Positions 34,954 through 44,300 of a DNA stretch of 64,000 nucleotides are shown here, one piece after another (positions within the stretch are counted from its first letter, which is position 1; each line of letters begins with the position of its first letter). The stretch is taken from positions 1 through 64,000 of the forward strand of contig CAIVHB010000059.1 of assembly GCA_903905585.1 (NCBI GenBank), given 5' to 3'. Made by a program: the position numbers and the translations under genes. The notes beneath the pieces are model-generated. The model was not told the DNA's origin. It saw only the letters and a program-made list of their open reading frames with translations, and did no database searches. This DNA comes from an uncultured Ferrovum sp. (GTDB taxonomy: Bacteria; Pseudomonadota; Gammaproteobacteria; Burkholderiales; Ferrovaceae).

Positions 34954-35361
34954 GTGAAAAAGATTTCTAAGCAGGCATGGCTTGGACTAGCAGTCACTGT
35001 TATAGCTGATTCTTTTGGACAAATCATTTGGAAGTCGCTTGCGAGCCATCTGCCAGATACCGATCATATCCCGACACTGATGTTGGCTGCAGCCCAAATG
35101 CCCAATTTTTGGATTTTAGCTGGATTACTTTTGGCCCAGCTATTTCTATGGCTAGCAATACTTAAACAAGTAGAGTTGAGCTTTGCTCAACCTATCACTT
35201 CGCTCAGTTACGTAGGCGTGGGAATACTTTCCTATCTAATGATGGGGGAAATATGGCATTGGCGTACCCTTTTGAGCGTGTTATTGATTTTAGTAGGTGT
35301 GAGCTTAGTTTCCTCTTCATCTTCACAATCCCCCAACACGGATGAGGGGGAAGCACCATGA
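34954..35361 (+). CDS. small multidrug-resistance-like (EamA/ArnF-like) membrane protein
   Basis: A four-helix transporter subunit of 135 residues beginning with GTG (GGAAG 7 bases upstream; the in-frame alternatives are poor). Segments GLAVTVIADSFGQIIWKSLA, FAQPITSLSYVGVGILSYLM and LLSVLLILVGVSLVSSSS resemble the DMT superfamily, especially the ArnE/ArnF half-size flippases of undecaprenyl-phosphate-aminoarabinose. It overlaps the next small transporter gene by 4 bases, which suggests a heterodimer. A polar Ser-rich tail of about 15 residues is probably cytoplasmic. Confidence 0.8.
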   Translation: MKKISKQAWLGLAVTVIADSFGQIIWKSLASHLPDTDHIPTLMLAAAQMPNFWILAGLLLAQLFLWLAILKQVELSFAQPITSLSYVGVGILSYLMMGEIWHWRTLLSVLLILVGVSLVSSSSSQSPNTDEGEAP

Positions 35362-35687
35362 GCTTAGCTACCTCGATTTCACTGGTATTAGCTGGATCTG
35401 CTCTCGAAGGTTTTGCCCAAGTGTTCCTGAAACTCGCCGCATCGCGAAAATCTTGGCCCTATGTATTTTGGACTGGTATGGGGTCGATACTGTTTGTACT
35501 TGAGATTGGCCTTTATACCCGCGCTCTTAAGTCTCTGGATATCTCAGTGGCATATCCTTTAAGTGCATTGAGCTATGCCGCGGTAGTGATTGCTGCGCGC
35601 CTAGTGCTGGGCGAAAAACCTGACGTGCGCCGCTGGCTGGGTGTGGCATTGATTGTAGCGGGGGCAGCCCTCGCCATCCCAGAGTGA
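35358..35687 (+). CDS. small multidrug-resistance-like (ArnE-like) membrane protein
   Basis: Partner half-transporter of 109 residues with four predicted helices. GSALEGFAQVFLKLAASRKS starts the fold. SLDISVAYPLSALSYAAVVI and GEKPDVRRWLGVALIVAGAA carry the SMR/ArnE signature. The Glu of EmrE-type drug pumps in the first helix is present in ALEGFAQ, though ArnE-like lipid flippases also look like this. It overlaps the preceding gene as ATGA and the next as GTGA, so the three genes are one coupled unit. Confidence 0.82.
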   Translation: MSLATSISLVLAGSALEGFAQVFLKLAASRKSWPYVFWTGMGSILFVLEIGLYTRALKSLDISVAYPLSALSYAAVVIAARLVLGEKPDVRRWLGVALIVAGAALAIPE

Positions 35688-36982
35688 AACTCACCGCGCA
35701 TTGGTTTGGTCGAGCGATGGAATGCGACCGCACCTTATGGAGTGAAGGTTTTCCGCCCTCAATAGAAGGAAAGTGGTGGTATGAAGCACTGGAATATGCC
35801 AAGCTCGAAAATCAATTTTCTTTTTTGTATCTGGAGCTTCGCAATGCGCAGAATGAGGCCATCGCCCTAGCCCCGTGCTTTGTGATGGATATGCCGCTAG
35901 AGATGGTGGCCCCGGACCCCTTAGTCCCATTACTCAAAGTCATTGCCAAGCTATACCCCCCGCTTCTTCACCAACGCACTTTTTTTGTGGGCTCACCCTG
36001 CAGCGATAAAGGGTGGATTGGTCTGAGCCCAAAGGTTGAAGCCCCAGAGATACAGCAGATCTTCCGCTCCCTTCATCACGCCGTGCTAGAAAAAGCCCAT
36101 GAACTCCATGCCCCAATGCGTGTGTGGAAAGATATGCCAGATCAATTCGGCAAGGTACTCAAAGCGATCAGCCCTGAATTTAAATTATTCCCTGTCGTCA
36201 GCTTTCCAGGAAGTGAAGTCACTTTGCCAGATGCCGAAATCCGCACAATCCGTCACGGCAAAAAAAACAAATCAAACCCTGAAACTCAGGATACGGAACG
36301 CCACGGTTCCCTGCGCAAAGAGGCATATTTCGCCGCGATTAAACCCAGTCGTCGACAAAAATTACGCCGCACGCTGCGTCGAGCAGAAACCGCCCACCCT
36401 TTAAGGATAGAAATCGTTCAATCCCCTTCTACAGAACTCCTTGATCAGCTCTTTGACTTATTCTGGCAAACCTATGAAAACGCCACGACGCGTTTTGAAA
36501 AACTCAACCGAGCATTCTTTGAAGCCATCGCTAAGGGTGCGTGCTGCCGATTCATTGTTCTCTACCCTGCAGTCAATAGTGACCCCCATACTGACCTTGA
36601 TGTGGCTACGCAAACCAGCCCCCGGTTCCTATTCGACAATACTGCCCCCCTCGCCTTCATGCTGGTGTACGTCGACGGGCCAATCTTGATCAACAAATTT
36701 ATTGGGATCAATTATTCAGCACCGAAAGAGTGGTTTTTGTACTTTCGTTTATGGGATGCCTGCGTTGACCTTGCTATTCAAGGAGGCCATCGAGCGATTG
36801 AAAGTGGGCAAACAGGCTATGACGCCAAGATTTCTGTGGGGCATCATATGATCCCTTTGACTAATTATTGCCACCATTCCAATCCCGTTTTACGCTGGAT
36901 TTATGCTCTGGTGGGCAAACAAGTCACTTGGGCGTCCTTAGACCCAGAATTGGCAAGATTGGGAAAGGATAGTGAGGACTAA
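35684..36982 (+). CDS. COG3146 GNAT-family acyltransferase (peptidoglycan-recognition-type annotation)
   Basis: A 432-residue member of the GNAT-like family often annotated as acyl-CoA N-acyltransferase or peptidogalycan synthesis protein. Real activity is unknown. Starts at GTG, overlapping the previous stop. The N-terminal part shows SPCSDKGWIGLS and the substrate-side Glu/Asp cluster. The C-terminal half shows KLNRAFFEAIAKG, FIGINYSAPKEWFLYFRLWD and RAIESGQTGYDAKISVGHHM, the conserved core of this family. A hydrophilic insertion (about 190-235, Lys/Arg-rich) and another at about 300-320 are not typical. Coupled with the two small transporters, a role in modifying an exported lipid or cell-wall precursor is possible. 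Confidence 0.8.
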   Translation: MKLTAHWFGRAMECDRTLWSEGFPPSIEGKWWYEALEYAKLENQFSFLYLELRNAQNEAIALAPCFVMDMPLEMVAPDPLVPLLKVIAKLYPPLLHQRTFFVGSPCSDKGWIGLSPKVEAPEIQQIFRSLHHAVLEKAHELHAPMRVWKDMPDQFGKVLKAISPEFKLFPVVSFPGSEVTLPDAEIRTIRHGKKNKSNPETQDTERHGSLRKEAYFAAIKPSRRQKLRRTLRRAETAHPLRIEIVQSPSTELLDQLFDLFWQTYENATTRFEKLNRAFFEAIAKGACCRFIVLYPAVNSDPHTDLDVATQTSPRFLFDNTAPLAFMLVYVDGPILINKFIGINYSAPKEWFLYFRLWDACVDLAIQGGHRAIESGQTGYDAKISVGHHMIPLTNYCHHSNPVLRWIYALVGKQVTWASLDPELARLGKDSED

Positions 36983-37048
36983 GCATCATCATTGTCGCAA
37001 TTTGATATCCTAGCGGGATTATTGATGCGGTATATAAGGAAGAAGACC

Positions 37049-38869
37049 ATGCCATTCCGTCCTAGCCAAGTACGCAGCCCTCTCATTATGGTGGCCATGA
37101 TTTCCACCCTTTTAATCAGCGGCCCCGTTGCAGCCCATGATCATCCAGAAGAATGGGCCATGCACGGTCATGGATATAGCAACCAACGCTTTTCCCCATT
37201 GAGCGAGATTAACCCACACAACGTGGATCAATTGATTCCTACATGGACCTATCACAGCGGAGTCAACGCAACCTTCCAGACCACACCCATTGTGACCCAT
37301 GGCGTAATGTATGTGTCGTTGCCATTTAGTGGTGTAGCGGCGATCGATGCAAAAACGGGGGAAGAAAAGTGGAAGTACAAGCACGTATCTAGGTGGAAAT
37401 CGATTTGTTGCGGCCCTGCAAATCGGGGCGTAGCCGTTGATCATGGCAAGGTATTCATTGGAACAGTAGATGGGCGTCTGGTGGCTTTAGACGCCCAATC
37501 AGGGAGCCCTATATGGGATGTATCGGTAGCCGAACAAACTGGATCCACTGAGAGCTCAAGCAATTTAAGCCCAGACGATCCTTTAATCAAAGTAGAGGCG
37601 ACAGGATCCACCGGTATTGGCATTTCGATGGCACCGATTGTGTATCACAACACCGTATTTGTTGCCGTGAATGGGGTAGGCTATGGATTGCACCCTGATA
37701 AAGGCTTGGCTGTAGTAGGGATGACGGCAACCCGCAGCCAGTCTGGATTTATGGCGGCCTATGACGCCAAATCCGGTAAGCGGTTATGGAAGTGGGAAGT
37801 CACCGGCCCGGGTTGGGAGGGCGACTTCAAAAACAGCACCGGCGATGGGGTCCCCATGAACCGGGATATTGAAGGGGAGAAAAAAGCACTCTCTGAGTTT
37901 AGCGATGCATGGCGCTATGGTGGAGGGTCTATCTACGCCAGTCCTGCCATTGATCGTGAGCGCGGATTACTCATATTTGGTACCGGCAATCCCTCCCCCC
38001 AAATGGCTGATGACAGCCGCCCCGGCGACAATCTTCATACGTCATCCTTAGTTGCTCTCAATATTAAAACCGGCAAGCTGATCTGGGCCTATCAACAAAT
38101 CCCCCATGATCGCTGGGGTTATGACGTGGCAACACCACCCGTGCTGATGTCGCTCAAAATTAAAGGCCAAAAAATCCCTGTCGTGGCCTCACCCAGCAAA
38201 TTGGGTTGGGTGTATGTGCATGATCGTCGTAACGGTAAATTCTTATTCAAATCCGAAGCTTTTGTACCGCAAAGCAATATGCTGGCTGAACCCACTAGCG
38301 GTGAAGGCGTGTTGATTGCCCCAGGGATTGCAGGGGGTTCAAATTGGTCACCCGCTGCATTTGATCGCAAAAACGGCTTGCTGTTTGTGCCCGCCCTCAA
38401 CCTACCTACTCGGTATATTTCTCATAAAGAAATCAAAAACGGCAAAGAGTTGAGCTATGTCTCCACGCAAGATGGCGACGAGAAAAGTGGCACATTAACG
38501 GCCATTGATTTGCGTCACAAAGGAGCGATTCGCTGGCAAGAGAAAACGGCTGAGCCCATGATTGGTGGTGTGCTTTCCACGGCAGGAGGTTTGATATTTA
38601 CGGGCAGCGGACAACATCATTTTTCAGCCTATGATTCACGCAATGGTGCAAAGCTTTGGGATGTAGAGTTGGAAGCAGGTGTGAACGCGCCTCCGGTGTC
38701 GTGGAAGCAGGGACATCAACAAATGGTGGCAGTGGCAGTGGGCGGGAATGCTCTGTTTGGCTTTAAAACGGGTGATGCCGTGGCTGCATTTACATTGCCG
38801 GAGTCCTCTTCCATGGAACATAGGCATAAAAAACACCATCACAAGAAAACATCAGCAAGTTCTTCTTAA
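37049..38869 (+). CDS. PQQ-dependent quinoprotein dehydrogenase
   Basis: Periplasmic quinoprotein of 606 residues with a Sec signal (VAMISTLLISGPVAA) and an eight-bladed propeller. The start is the ATG at 37049 with AAGGAAG upstream. Motifs: WAMHGHGYSNQRFSPLSEIN at the mature start, the vicinal Cys pair SICCGPANRG (120-121) that stacks over PQQ, repeated tryptophan-docking blades (EEKWKYK, GSPIWDVS, GKRLWKWEV, GAKLWDVE), and the catalytic Asp region RPGDNLHTSSLVALN. It resembles alcohol-dehydrogenase-type quinoproteins. No fused cytochrome c domain is present; the His/Lys-rich C-terminal tail (EHRHKKHHHKK) is unusual. PQQ synthesis genes are not in the window. A cytochrome c gene lies convergently next to it. 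Confidence 0.92.
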   Translation: MPFRPSQVRSPLIMVAMISTLLISGPVAAHDHPEEWAMHGHGYSNQRFSPLSEINPHNVDQLIPTWTYHSGVNATFQTTPIVTHGVMYVSLPFSGVAAIDAKTGEEKWKYKHVSRWKSICCGPANRGVAVDHGKVFIGTVDGRLVALDAQSGSPIWDVSVAEQTGSTESSSNLSPDDPLIKVEATGSTGIGISMAPIVYHNTVFVAVNGVGYGLHPDKGLAVVGMTATRSQSGFMAAYDAKSGKRLWKWEVTGPGWEGDFKNSTGDGVPMNRDIEGEKKALSEFSDAWRYGGGSIYASPAIDRERGLLIFGTGNPSPQMADDSRPGDNLHTSSLVALNIKTGKLIWAYQQIPHDRWGYDVATPPVLMSLKIKGQKIPVVASPSKLGWVYVHDRRNGKFLFKSEAFVPQSNMLAEPTSGEGVLIAPGIAGGSNWSPAAFDRKNGLLFVPALNLPTRYISHKEIKNGKELSYVSTQDGDEKSGTLTAIDLRHKGAIRWQEKTAEPMIGGVLSTAGGLIFTGSGQHHFSAYDSRNGAKLWDVELEAGVNAPPVSWKQGHQQMVAVAVGGNALFGFKTGDAVAAFTLPESSSMEHRHKKHHHKKTSASSS

Positions 38870-38886
38870 GTCTCTACTATTTTTAA

Positions 38887-39450
38887 TTAAGGGAATTTAC
38901 GAATAAAGCCATTATGATTCGGCATCACAATGGCTGCCAGTTCCTTTGGTCCCATGGGCTGTTCCCAACCCCATAAGCCATTCTCTGCTAAAAGATAAGC
39001 GCACAAAGAATAGAGTGCATCCGCAGACAAATGACCCGGAGCAGCAGGGGGCATACTCCTCGCGATGGTATCGAATAAAGTGGTCGCAAAGGGCCAGTAA
39101 GTCCGAATGGTTTTGTCGGCATCGGGTGCACTCAGCGGCCCATCCCCACCGATCAATTCCTGTGCTGTGCCCCCCTCACCTTTTTTTCCATGGCAGCTTG
39201 CACATTGCGCTTGGTATAAACCTGCTCCGTTCTGAGCTAAGCCTATTCCACTGGGTAAACCTTGCCCATTTGGAAAAATATTCGGGGCAAACTGAATGAT
39301 CATCGACCCATCTAATGCTTTTCCCATAGGGGTTGGACGATTTGCAGCGCTATCAGCTTGTGCGGAAACCGCGTTCAAGCTTGCGGCGGAAAAGAGCAAG
39401 CCAGCAAAAAATACCTGCGTAAAAGGAACCGGACGCATGCGCTTAAGCAT
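38887..39450 (-). CDS. SoxD-like cytochrome c
   Basis: Periplasmic c-type cytochrome of 187 residues, with Sec signal (PFTQVFFAGLLFSAASLNAVSA) and one heme-attachment site CASCHGKKGEGG; the axial Met lies in RSMPPAAPG. The family elements GLPSGIGLAQNGAGLYQAQC and YSLCAYLLAENG match the SoxD/cytochrome partner of SoxC. It is shorter than two-heme SoxD (about 380 residues). I choose the ATG at 39450, overlapping the soxC stop as ATGCTTAA; ATGs at 39456 and 39471 are possible. It is the likely electron acceptor of the molybdoenzyme upstream, and could also serve the convergent PQQ dehydrogenase. Confidence 0.85.
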   Translation of the reverse strand: MLKRMRPVPFTQVFFAGLLFSAASLNAVSAQADSAANRPTPMGKALDGSMIIQFAPNIFPNGQGLPSGIGLAQNGAGLYQAQCASCHGKKGEGGTAQELIGGDGPLSAPDADKTIRTYWPFATTLFDTIARSMPPAAPGHLSADALYSLCAYLLAENGLWGWEQPMGPKELAAIVMPNHNGFIRKFP

Positions 39451-40768
39451 AAACATGTCGCACCGTTCCATCGGAATCCACAGCCCAACTCACGATCGCG
39501 TTGTAGTGAAAGTAGCCATTGCGCCCGCGTTGTGCGATGAGATTGGCACGAGTTGGCTGAACATTGCCTTGATCATCTTTTACCCTACTTTGCAGCACAG
39601 CAGGCTTGCCCTCCCATTTCCAAGCTGCACGAAAACGCGCAAAACATTTGGGCATGACAGGGCCATCGATATGCGCTGTGCTCCATGATTTTCCGCCATC
39701 TGCAGATACTTCTACCTTTGCGACTGAGCCGTGGCCACTCCAAGCCAAACCGCGTACCTCAAAAATCCCTGGGCTACCTAAGGTTTGGCCATATGAAGGA
39801 GAAGTGATGAGCGACTTAGGCCCCATCACAAAATCAAATTGCTCGGCTTTTCCAGAGGGAAGTAACTGCGTGTATTCCCCTGTTTCATTTCGCGACATGA
39901 CAGGCTGATCTGTGAACTCGAGACGATGTAGCCATTTTATTTGTCGTACCCCTTCCCAGCCGGGAAGAATCAAGCGCAAGGGATAGCCGTTTTCAGCCCG
40001 CAGCCGTTCACCGTTTTGATACAGCGCTAGCAACGCGTCATCCCGTAATTTTGATACAGGAATACTGACCTCGGTGGCAGCGGCATCCAAGCCTTCTGCA
40101 ATCGCCCAAGTCGCCTTGCGATCAATGCCGGCCTCATCCAACAAATAGTTGAGTGGCACGCCGGTCCATTCTGAGCACGACACTAAACCGTGAAAGGAGC
40201 CCACAGGTTTTTGCATGGGTTCTTCATGCCATCCCGCATTACTATTGCCACCGCATTCTAGAAACAGCATGCGTGATTGCATGGGATAGCGCAGCAGCCC
40301 AGCCAAATCAAAGCGCAGAGGCTTCGCTACCCTGCCATGCAGGGTGAATGCAAAGCGCGCCGGATCTACCTCGGGTACGCCATTGTGATGGCGCTCAAAA
40401 TGCAATCCAGTTGGGGTAACTATCCCTTCAAGAGACTCTAGAGGCGTCCACGAAACACCATTACCTGCAACCATACGATTAGAGCCAATCAACCGTATGA
40501 CTCTGTTCTCATGAATAGAGGGCATGCCGTAATTACTAAAGGCTTGCCCTGCCTTGTGCTGGCTGGCCAGAAATTGATTGACCTGGGGCTCAGTTTGCAT
40601 GCCTTCCCTATTTTTTGAAGCAGAAGGAGACTCACCCAGAGACTGTGCCTGCGCCAAAGGCAGGGTTCCCGCAGCAGCCGTCGCCAGCGACAAGCGCAAT
40701 CCATGTTCTAAAAATACGCGTCGATCTAGAAATGTACTCACAGAAGGCTCGGAAAAATACTTGGTCAA
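39443..40768 (-). CDS. soxC: SoxC-like sulfite/sulfane dehydrogenase molybdenum subunit
   Basis: Periplasmic molybdoenzyme of the sulfite oxidase family, 441 residues. An N-terminal [20 protein letters not shown] signal looks like a twin-arginine signal (RR at 17-18 with hydrophobic stretch). The Mo-binding part contains [34 protein letters not shown] (its Cys binds molybdenum) and [15 protein letters not shown] Mo-co dimerisation domain follows ([20 protein letters not shown]). The ECGGNS form is typical of SoxC. In Sox systems SoxCD oxidises the sulfane sulfur on SoxYZ; alone it may oxidise sulfite. No soxXAYZB genes occur in the window. The cytochrome gene overlaps its end. Confidence 0.9.
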   Translation of the reverse strand: MTKYFSEPSVSTFLDRRVFLEHGLRLSLATAAAGTLPLAQAQSLGESPSASKNREGMQTEPQVNQFLASQHKAGQAFSNYGMPSIHENRVIRLIGSNRMVAGNGVSWTPLESLEGIVTPTGLHFERHHNGVPEVDPARFAFTLHGRVAKPLRFDLAGLLRYPMQSRMLFLECGGNSNAGWHEEPMQKPVGSFHGLVSCSEWTGVPLNYLLDEAGIDRKATWAIAEGLDAAATEVSIPVSKLRDDALLALYQNGERLRAENGYPLRLILPGWEGVRQIKWLHRLEFTDQPVMSRNETGEYTQLLPSGKAEQFDFVMGPKSLITSPSYGQTLGSPGIFEVRGLAWSGHGSVAKVEVSADGGKSWSTAHIDGPVMPKCFARFRAAWKWEGKPAVLQSRVKDDQGNVQPTRANLIAQRGRNGYFHYNAIVSWAVDSDGTVRHVYA

Positions 40769-40825
40769 GCTATAATAGCGGGTTATATCAGACGATGCGT
40801 TTCAAACGCAAAGCACCCCACTCCC

Positions 40826-42430
40826 ATGAATGAAGCCGTACAGCAGATTACCCGTGAAGTTCAGCGCCGCCGGACCTTCGCGATTATCTCTCACCCTGAC
40901 GCAGGTAAAACCACGCTGACTGAAAAACTCTTGCTGTTTTCAGGGGCGATCCAACTTGCAGGAACAGTCAAGGCGCGGAAAAGCGCACGGCACGCCACTT
41001 CTGATTGGATGGATATTGAAAAACAGCGGGGAATTTCGGTCGCCAGTTCGGTGATGCAGGTGGATTATCGCGATCATGTGATCAACTTACTGGATACGCC
41101 CGGCCACCAAGACTTTTCTGAAGATACCTATCGTGTGCTGACAGCGGTGGACTCTGCATTGATGGTGATCGATGCAGCCAAAGGTGTAGAGGCACAAACC
41201 ATTAAGCTGCTCAACGTCTGCCGCATGCGCGATACCCCCATCATTACCTTCATGAACAAGCTAGATCGTGAAATTCGCGACAGCTTGGAATTATTGGATG
41301 AAGTGGAATCCGTTTTGGGCATTGAATGCGCACCTGTCACCTGGCCCATCGGTTTCGGAAAACGATTCCGCGGGGTTTATCATTTACTGCGAAATGAAGT
41401 ATTGCTCTTTGCTCCGGGTGAAGAGCGCGCCGACCAAGAGTTTGAAGTGATTTCTGGGATTGATCATCCGCGTTTGGACGAACTGTTTCCCATGGAAATC
41501 GAACAACTGCGCGGTGAAGTAGCGTTACTTGCAGGCGCCTCCCATGCCTTCGATCAAGAGCGTTTTTTAGCAGGCAAACAAACCCCCGTATTCTTTGGCT
41601 CTGCGATTAATAACTTTGGGGTCCGTGAAATCCTGAATGCTCTGATCGACTGGGCGCCTCCCCCGCGCAGTCGCAATGCTACGGTGCGTGAAGTAGAGCC
41701 GGTTGAAGAACCCTTCTCAGGCTTTGTATTCAAGATTCAAGCCAATATGGATCCTGCTCACCGCGACCGCATTGCCTTCCTGCGTGTGTGTTCCGGCCGC
41801 TTTGAACGCGGCATGAAGCTCAAGCATTTGCGCATAGGAAAAGATATTCGCGCCAGCAGTGTGGTGACGTTCATGGCTTCTAATCGAGAGCAAGTAGAAG
41901 AAGCCTATGCGGGCGATATCATCGGATTACCCAATCACGGCGCCATGCAAATCGGCGATAGCTTCTCAGAAGGAGAAGTATTGCAATTCACCGGCATTCC
42001 CTACTTTGCTCCCGACTATTTCCGTGCCGTACGTATTCGCAACCCGCTCAAGATGAAGCAGTTACAAAAGGGCTTACAGCAATTGGGCGAGGAAGGTGCC
42101 GTGCAAGTGTTTAGGCCTGTCACCGGCGCTGACATTATCTTGGGTGCAGTGGGTGAACTGCAGTTTGATGTGGTGGCAAGCCGCCTTGCTGCCGAATATG
42201 GCGTGGATGCTGTATTCGACGGTGCATCGGTTGCCAGCGCGCGCTGGGTAAGCAGTACTGACTCCAAGCGACTCAATGAATTTGAGAACGCAGTAGGCCA
42301 GAATGTAGCCTATGACGCTGCCGGTAATATGGCGTACTTGGCGCCTAATCGCGTCAATCTTCAATTGGTACAGGAGCGTTGGCCCGATTTGACCTTCCAC
42401 ACCACCCGCGAGCATGCGGTCAAGCTTTAA
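40826..42430 (+). CDS. prfC: peptide chain release factor 3
   Basis: Ribosome-associated GTPase that recycles RF1/RF2 after termination, 534 residues, the family length. G1 is [10 protein letters not shown] (21-30), G2 lies near [10 protein letters not shown]3 in [12 protein letters not shown]4 in MNKLDR and G5 in GSAINNFG. The C-terminal RF3 domain includes [14 protein letters not shown] and [18 protein letters not shown]. It diverges from soxC. A TATAAT at 40771-40776 lies in the 57-base gap, but I see no good -35 box 17 bases upstream. Confidence 0.97.
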   Translation: MNEAVQQITREVQRRRTFAIISHPDAGKTTLTEKLLLFSGAIQLAGTVKARKSARHATSDWMDIEKQRGISVASSVMQVDYRDHVINLLDTPGHQDFSEDTYRVLTAVDSALMVIDAAKGVEAQTIKLLNVCRMRDTPIITFMNKLDREIRDSLELLDEVESVLGIECAPVTWPIGFGKRFRGVYHLLRNEVLLFAPGEERADQEFEVISGIDHPRLDELFPMEIEQLRGEVALLAGASHAFDQERFLAGKQTPVFFGSAINNFGVREILNALIDWAPPPRSRNATVREVEPVEEPFSGFVFKIQANMDPAHRDRIAFLRVCSGRFERGMKLKHLRIGKDIRASSVVTFMASNREQVEEAYAGDIIGLPNHGAMQIGDSFSEGEVLQFTGIPYFAPDYFRAVRIRNPLKMKQLQKGLQQLGEEGAVQVFRPVTGADIILGAVGELQFDVVASRLAAEYGVDAVFDGASVASARWVSSTDSKRLNEFENAVGQNVAYDAAGNMAYLAPNRVNLQLVQERWPDLTFHTTREHAVKL

Positions 42431-42470
42431 TGCCTTATAATGTAGGGCTAAATTTAATTCTCATACGACT

Positions 42471-43247
42471 ATGTCAGCTTACGGAACAGAAAAAGTATTA
42501 AGCGTTCACCACTGGAACGACACCCTATTTAGCTTCACCACAACACGTGACCCCGGCCTCAAGTTTGAGAACGGTCACTTTGTGATGATTGGTTTGCATG
42601 TTGAGGGTAAGCCGCTCGTGCGTGCCTACAGCATCGCCAGCCCCAACTACCAAGAGACCCTAGAGTTCCTGAGCATTAAAGTTCAAGACGGCCCCTTAAC
42701 ATCACGCTTACAACACTTGAAACCCGGCGATGATCTGTTGGTCAGCCGCAAACCGGTGGGCACCTTAATCATTCATGACCTCTTGCCTGCCAAGCATCTC
42801 TTTCTATTTGGTAGCGGTACCGGTCTTGCTCCTTTCATGAGCATCATTCAAGATCCTGAAACCTATGAGCGCTTTGAAAAAATTATTTTGGTTCATGGTG
42901 TCCGCTTGGTCAGTGAGTTGGCGTATGCCGATTTCATTAGCAAAGAACTGCCTCATCATGAATTTTTGGGTGAGGAGATCTCGGCGAAGCTGATTTACTA
43001 CCCCACAGTCACGCGCGAACCGTTCCGCAACCAAGGCCGCATCACTGATCTATTAACTTCGGGAAAACTCTGTGCAGATATTGGCTTACCTCAAATCAAC
43101 CCCGTTACCGATCGCGGCATGATTTGCGGCAGCCCCGCCATGCTCAAAGACACCAGCGATATTCTTGATGGCTTGGGATTTAAGATTTCACCCAACATCG
43201 GCGCCCCTGGAGACTACGTGATCGAGCGCGCCTTTGTAGAGAAGTAG
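42471..43247 (+). CDS. fpr: ferredoxin/flavodoxin-NADP reductase
   Basis: Flavoprotein of 258 residues moving electrons between NADPH and ferredoxin or flavodoxin. The FAD-binding motif is RAYSIASP (51-58). LFGSGTGLAPFMSII is the NADP(H) glycine motif, followed by LVHGVRLVSELAYADF and CGSPAMLKDTSDIL; the C-terminus ends in VIERAFVEK as in bacterial subclass I enzymes. It starts 40 bases after prfC. A supply of reduced ferredoxin for NasA or Fe-S synthesis is a plausible use but is only inferred. Confidence 0.96.
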   Translation: MSAYGTEKVLSVHHWNDTLFSFTTTRDPGLKFENGHFVMIGLHVEGKPLVRAYSIASPNYQETLEFLSIKVQDGPLTSRLQHLKPGDDLLVSRKPVGTLIIHDLLPAKHLFLFGSGTGLAPFMSIIQDPETYERFEKIILVHGVRLVSELAYADFISKELPHHEFLGEEISAKLIYYPTVTREPFRNQGRITDLLTSGKLCADIGLPQINPVTDRGMICGSPAMLKDTSDILDGLGFKISPNIGAPGDYVIERAFVEK

Positions 43248-43256
43248 GAAGTCTAG

Positions 43257-44300
43257 TTAGTCCTGCAAGTACAGGGCGGGCTCCTGCATGGCAGCGACCT
43301 GCTCGCGTAGTTCAAGGATGCGATCTTGCCAATAGCGAGTAGTCCCGAACCAAGGGAAGTTCATAGGGAATGCGGGGTCGTCCCAACGTCTCGCAATCCA
43401 AGCACTGTAGTGCAATAAGCGCAGCGTACGCAGGGCTTCAACTAAACCCAGTTCGCGCGCATCAAAACGGCGGAAGGCCCGGTATCCGCGCATGATCTCT
43501 TCTAACTGAATCTGCTGTTCCTCACGCGAACCTGAAAGCAGCATCCAGATATCTTGAATAGCAGGACCATTGCGCGCATCATCAAAATCTACAAAGTGTG
43601 GTCCGGCCTGAGTCCAGAGCACATTGCCGGGATGGCAGTCGCCATGAATACGAATCTGCACGACTTCACCCACGCGAGTGAAGCACTCTTCTACTGCCTG
43701 TAAAGCTTGCTCAGCAATGGCTTGCCAAGAGGGTTTTAACTCAAAAGGGATAAACTCCCCTGCGAGAAGAAAGTGCAGTGGCTCCCTGCCAAACTCCTCA
43801 ATCGATAAAGCAGGACGATGCGTGAAGCGATGCAAAGCCCCCGTGGTATGCAAGCGCCCAAGGAAATATCCCATGCGCTCTAGTACTCCAGCGCGATCAA
43901 TCTCAGGCGCCCTGCCCCCTCTGCGTGGAAAAACAGCGAAATAAAAGTCTTGATAGTGATGCAGGGTAGATACAGATTCCGGGTCGTCTTCCACCCCGCT
44001 AGAACGTAAAGCAAGCGGCGCCACCACAGGTACATCATCTTCCACCAATGCCTGTGCAAAAGCATGCTCCTCTCGCAGTTGTGCCTCAGTCCAGCGTGCG
44101 GGGCGATAGAACTTGGCGATGCGCGTTTCGCCGTCTTCCACACCCACTTGCCATACTCGATTTTCATAGGAGTTCAGGGCCAAGAGACGCCCATCCCCCC
44201 TCACCCCCACGTTCTGCAATGCATCCAACAAAAAGTCTGGGGTGAGCCTATCGAAGGGATGAAGGGAGCGCACGCTTGAATCCTGTTCCGAATCAGACAC
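43257..44300 (-). CDS. srkA: stress-response kinase SrkA (YihE/RdoA)
   Basis: Cytosolic Ser/Thr kinase of the aminoglycoside phosphotransferase fold, 347 residues; E. coli YihE protects against stress-induced death. Motifs seen: LLALNSYENRVWQVGVEDGE (phosphate-loop region), TRIAKFYRPARWT with the ATP-binding Lys, the catalytic loop RIHGDCHPGNVLW and the metal-binding DFDDA. The GTG start overlaps the RND permease stop as GTGTCTGA. It is convergent with fpr, 9 bases apart. Confidence 0.94.
   Translation of the reverse strand: MSDSEQDSSVRSLHPFDRLTPDFLLDALQNVGVRGDGRLLALNSYENRVWQVGVEDGETRIAKFYRPARWTEAQLREEHAFAQALVEDDVPVVAPLALRSSGVEDDPESVSTLHHYQDFYFAVFPRRGGRAPEIDRAGVLERMGYFLGRLHTTGALHRFTHRPALSIEEFGREPLHFLLAGEFIPFELKPSWQAIAEQALQAVEECFTRVGEVVQIRIHGDCHPGNVLWTQAGPHFVDFDDARNGPAIQDIWMLLSGSREEQQIQLEEIMRGYRAFRRFDARELGLVEALRTLRLLHYSAWIARRWDDPAFPMNFPWFGTTRYWQDRILELREQVAAMQEPALYLQD

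Noticed and set aside
40771-40776. TATAAT as a sigma-70 promoter of prfC
   Set aside because: No acceptable -35 element at 16-18 bases upstream and no extended -10 TG, so not listed as a feature.
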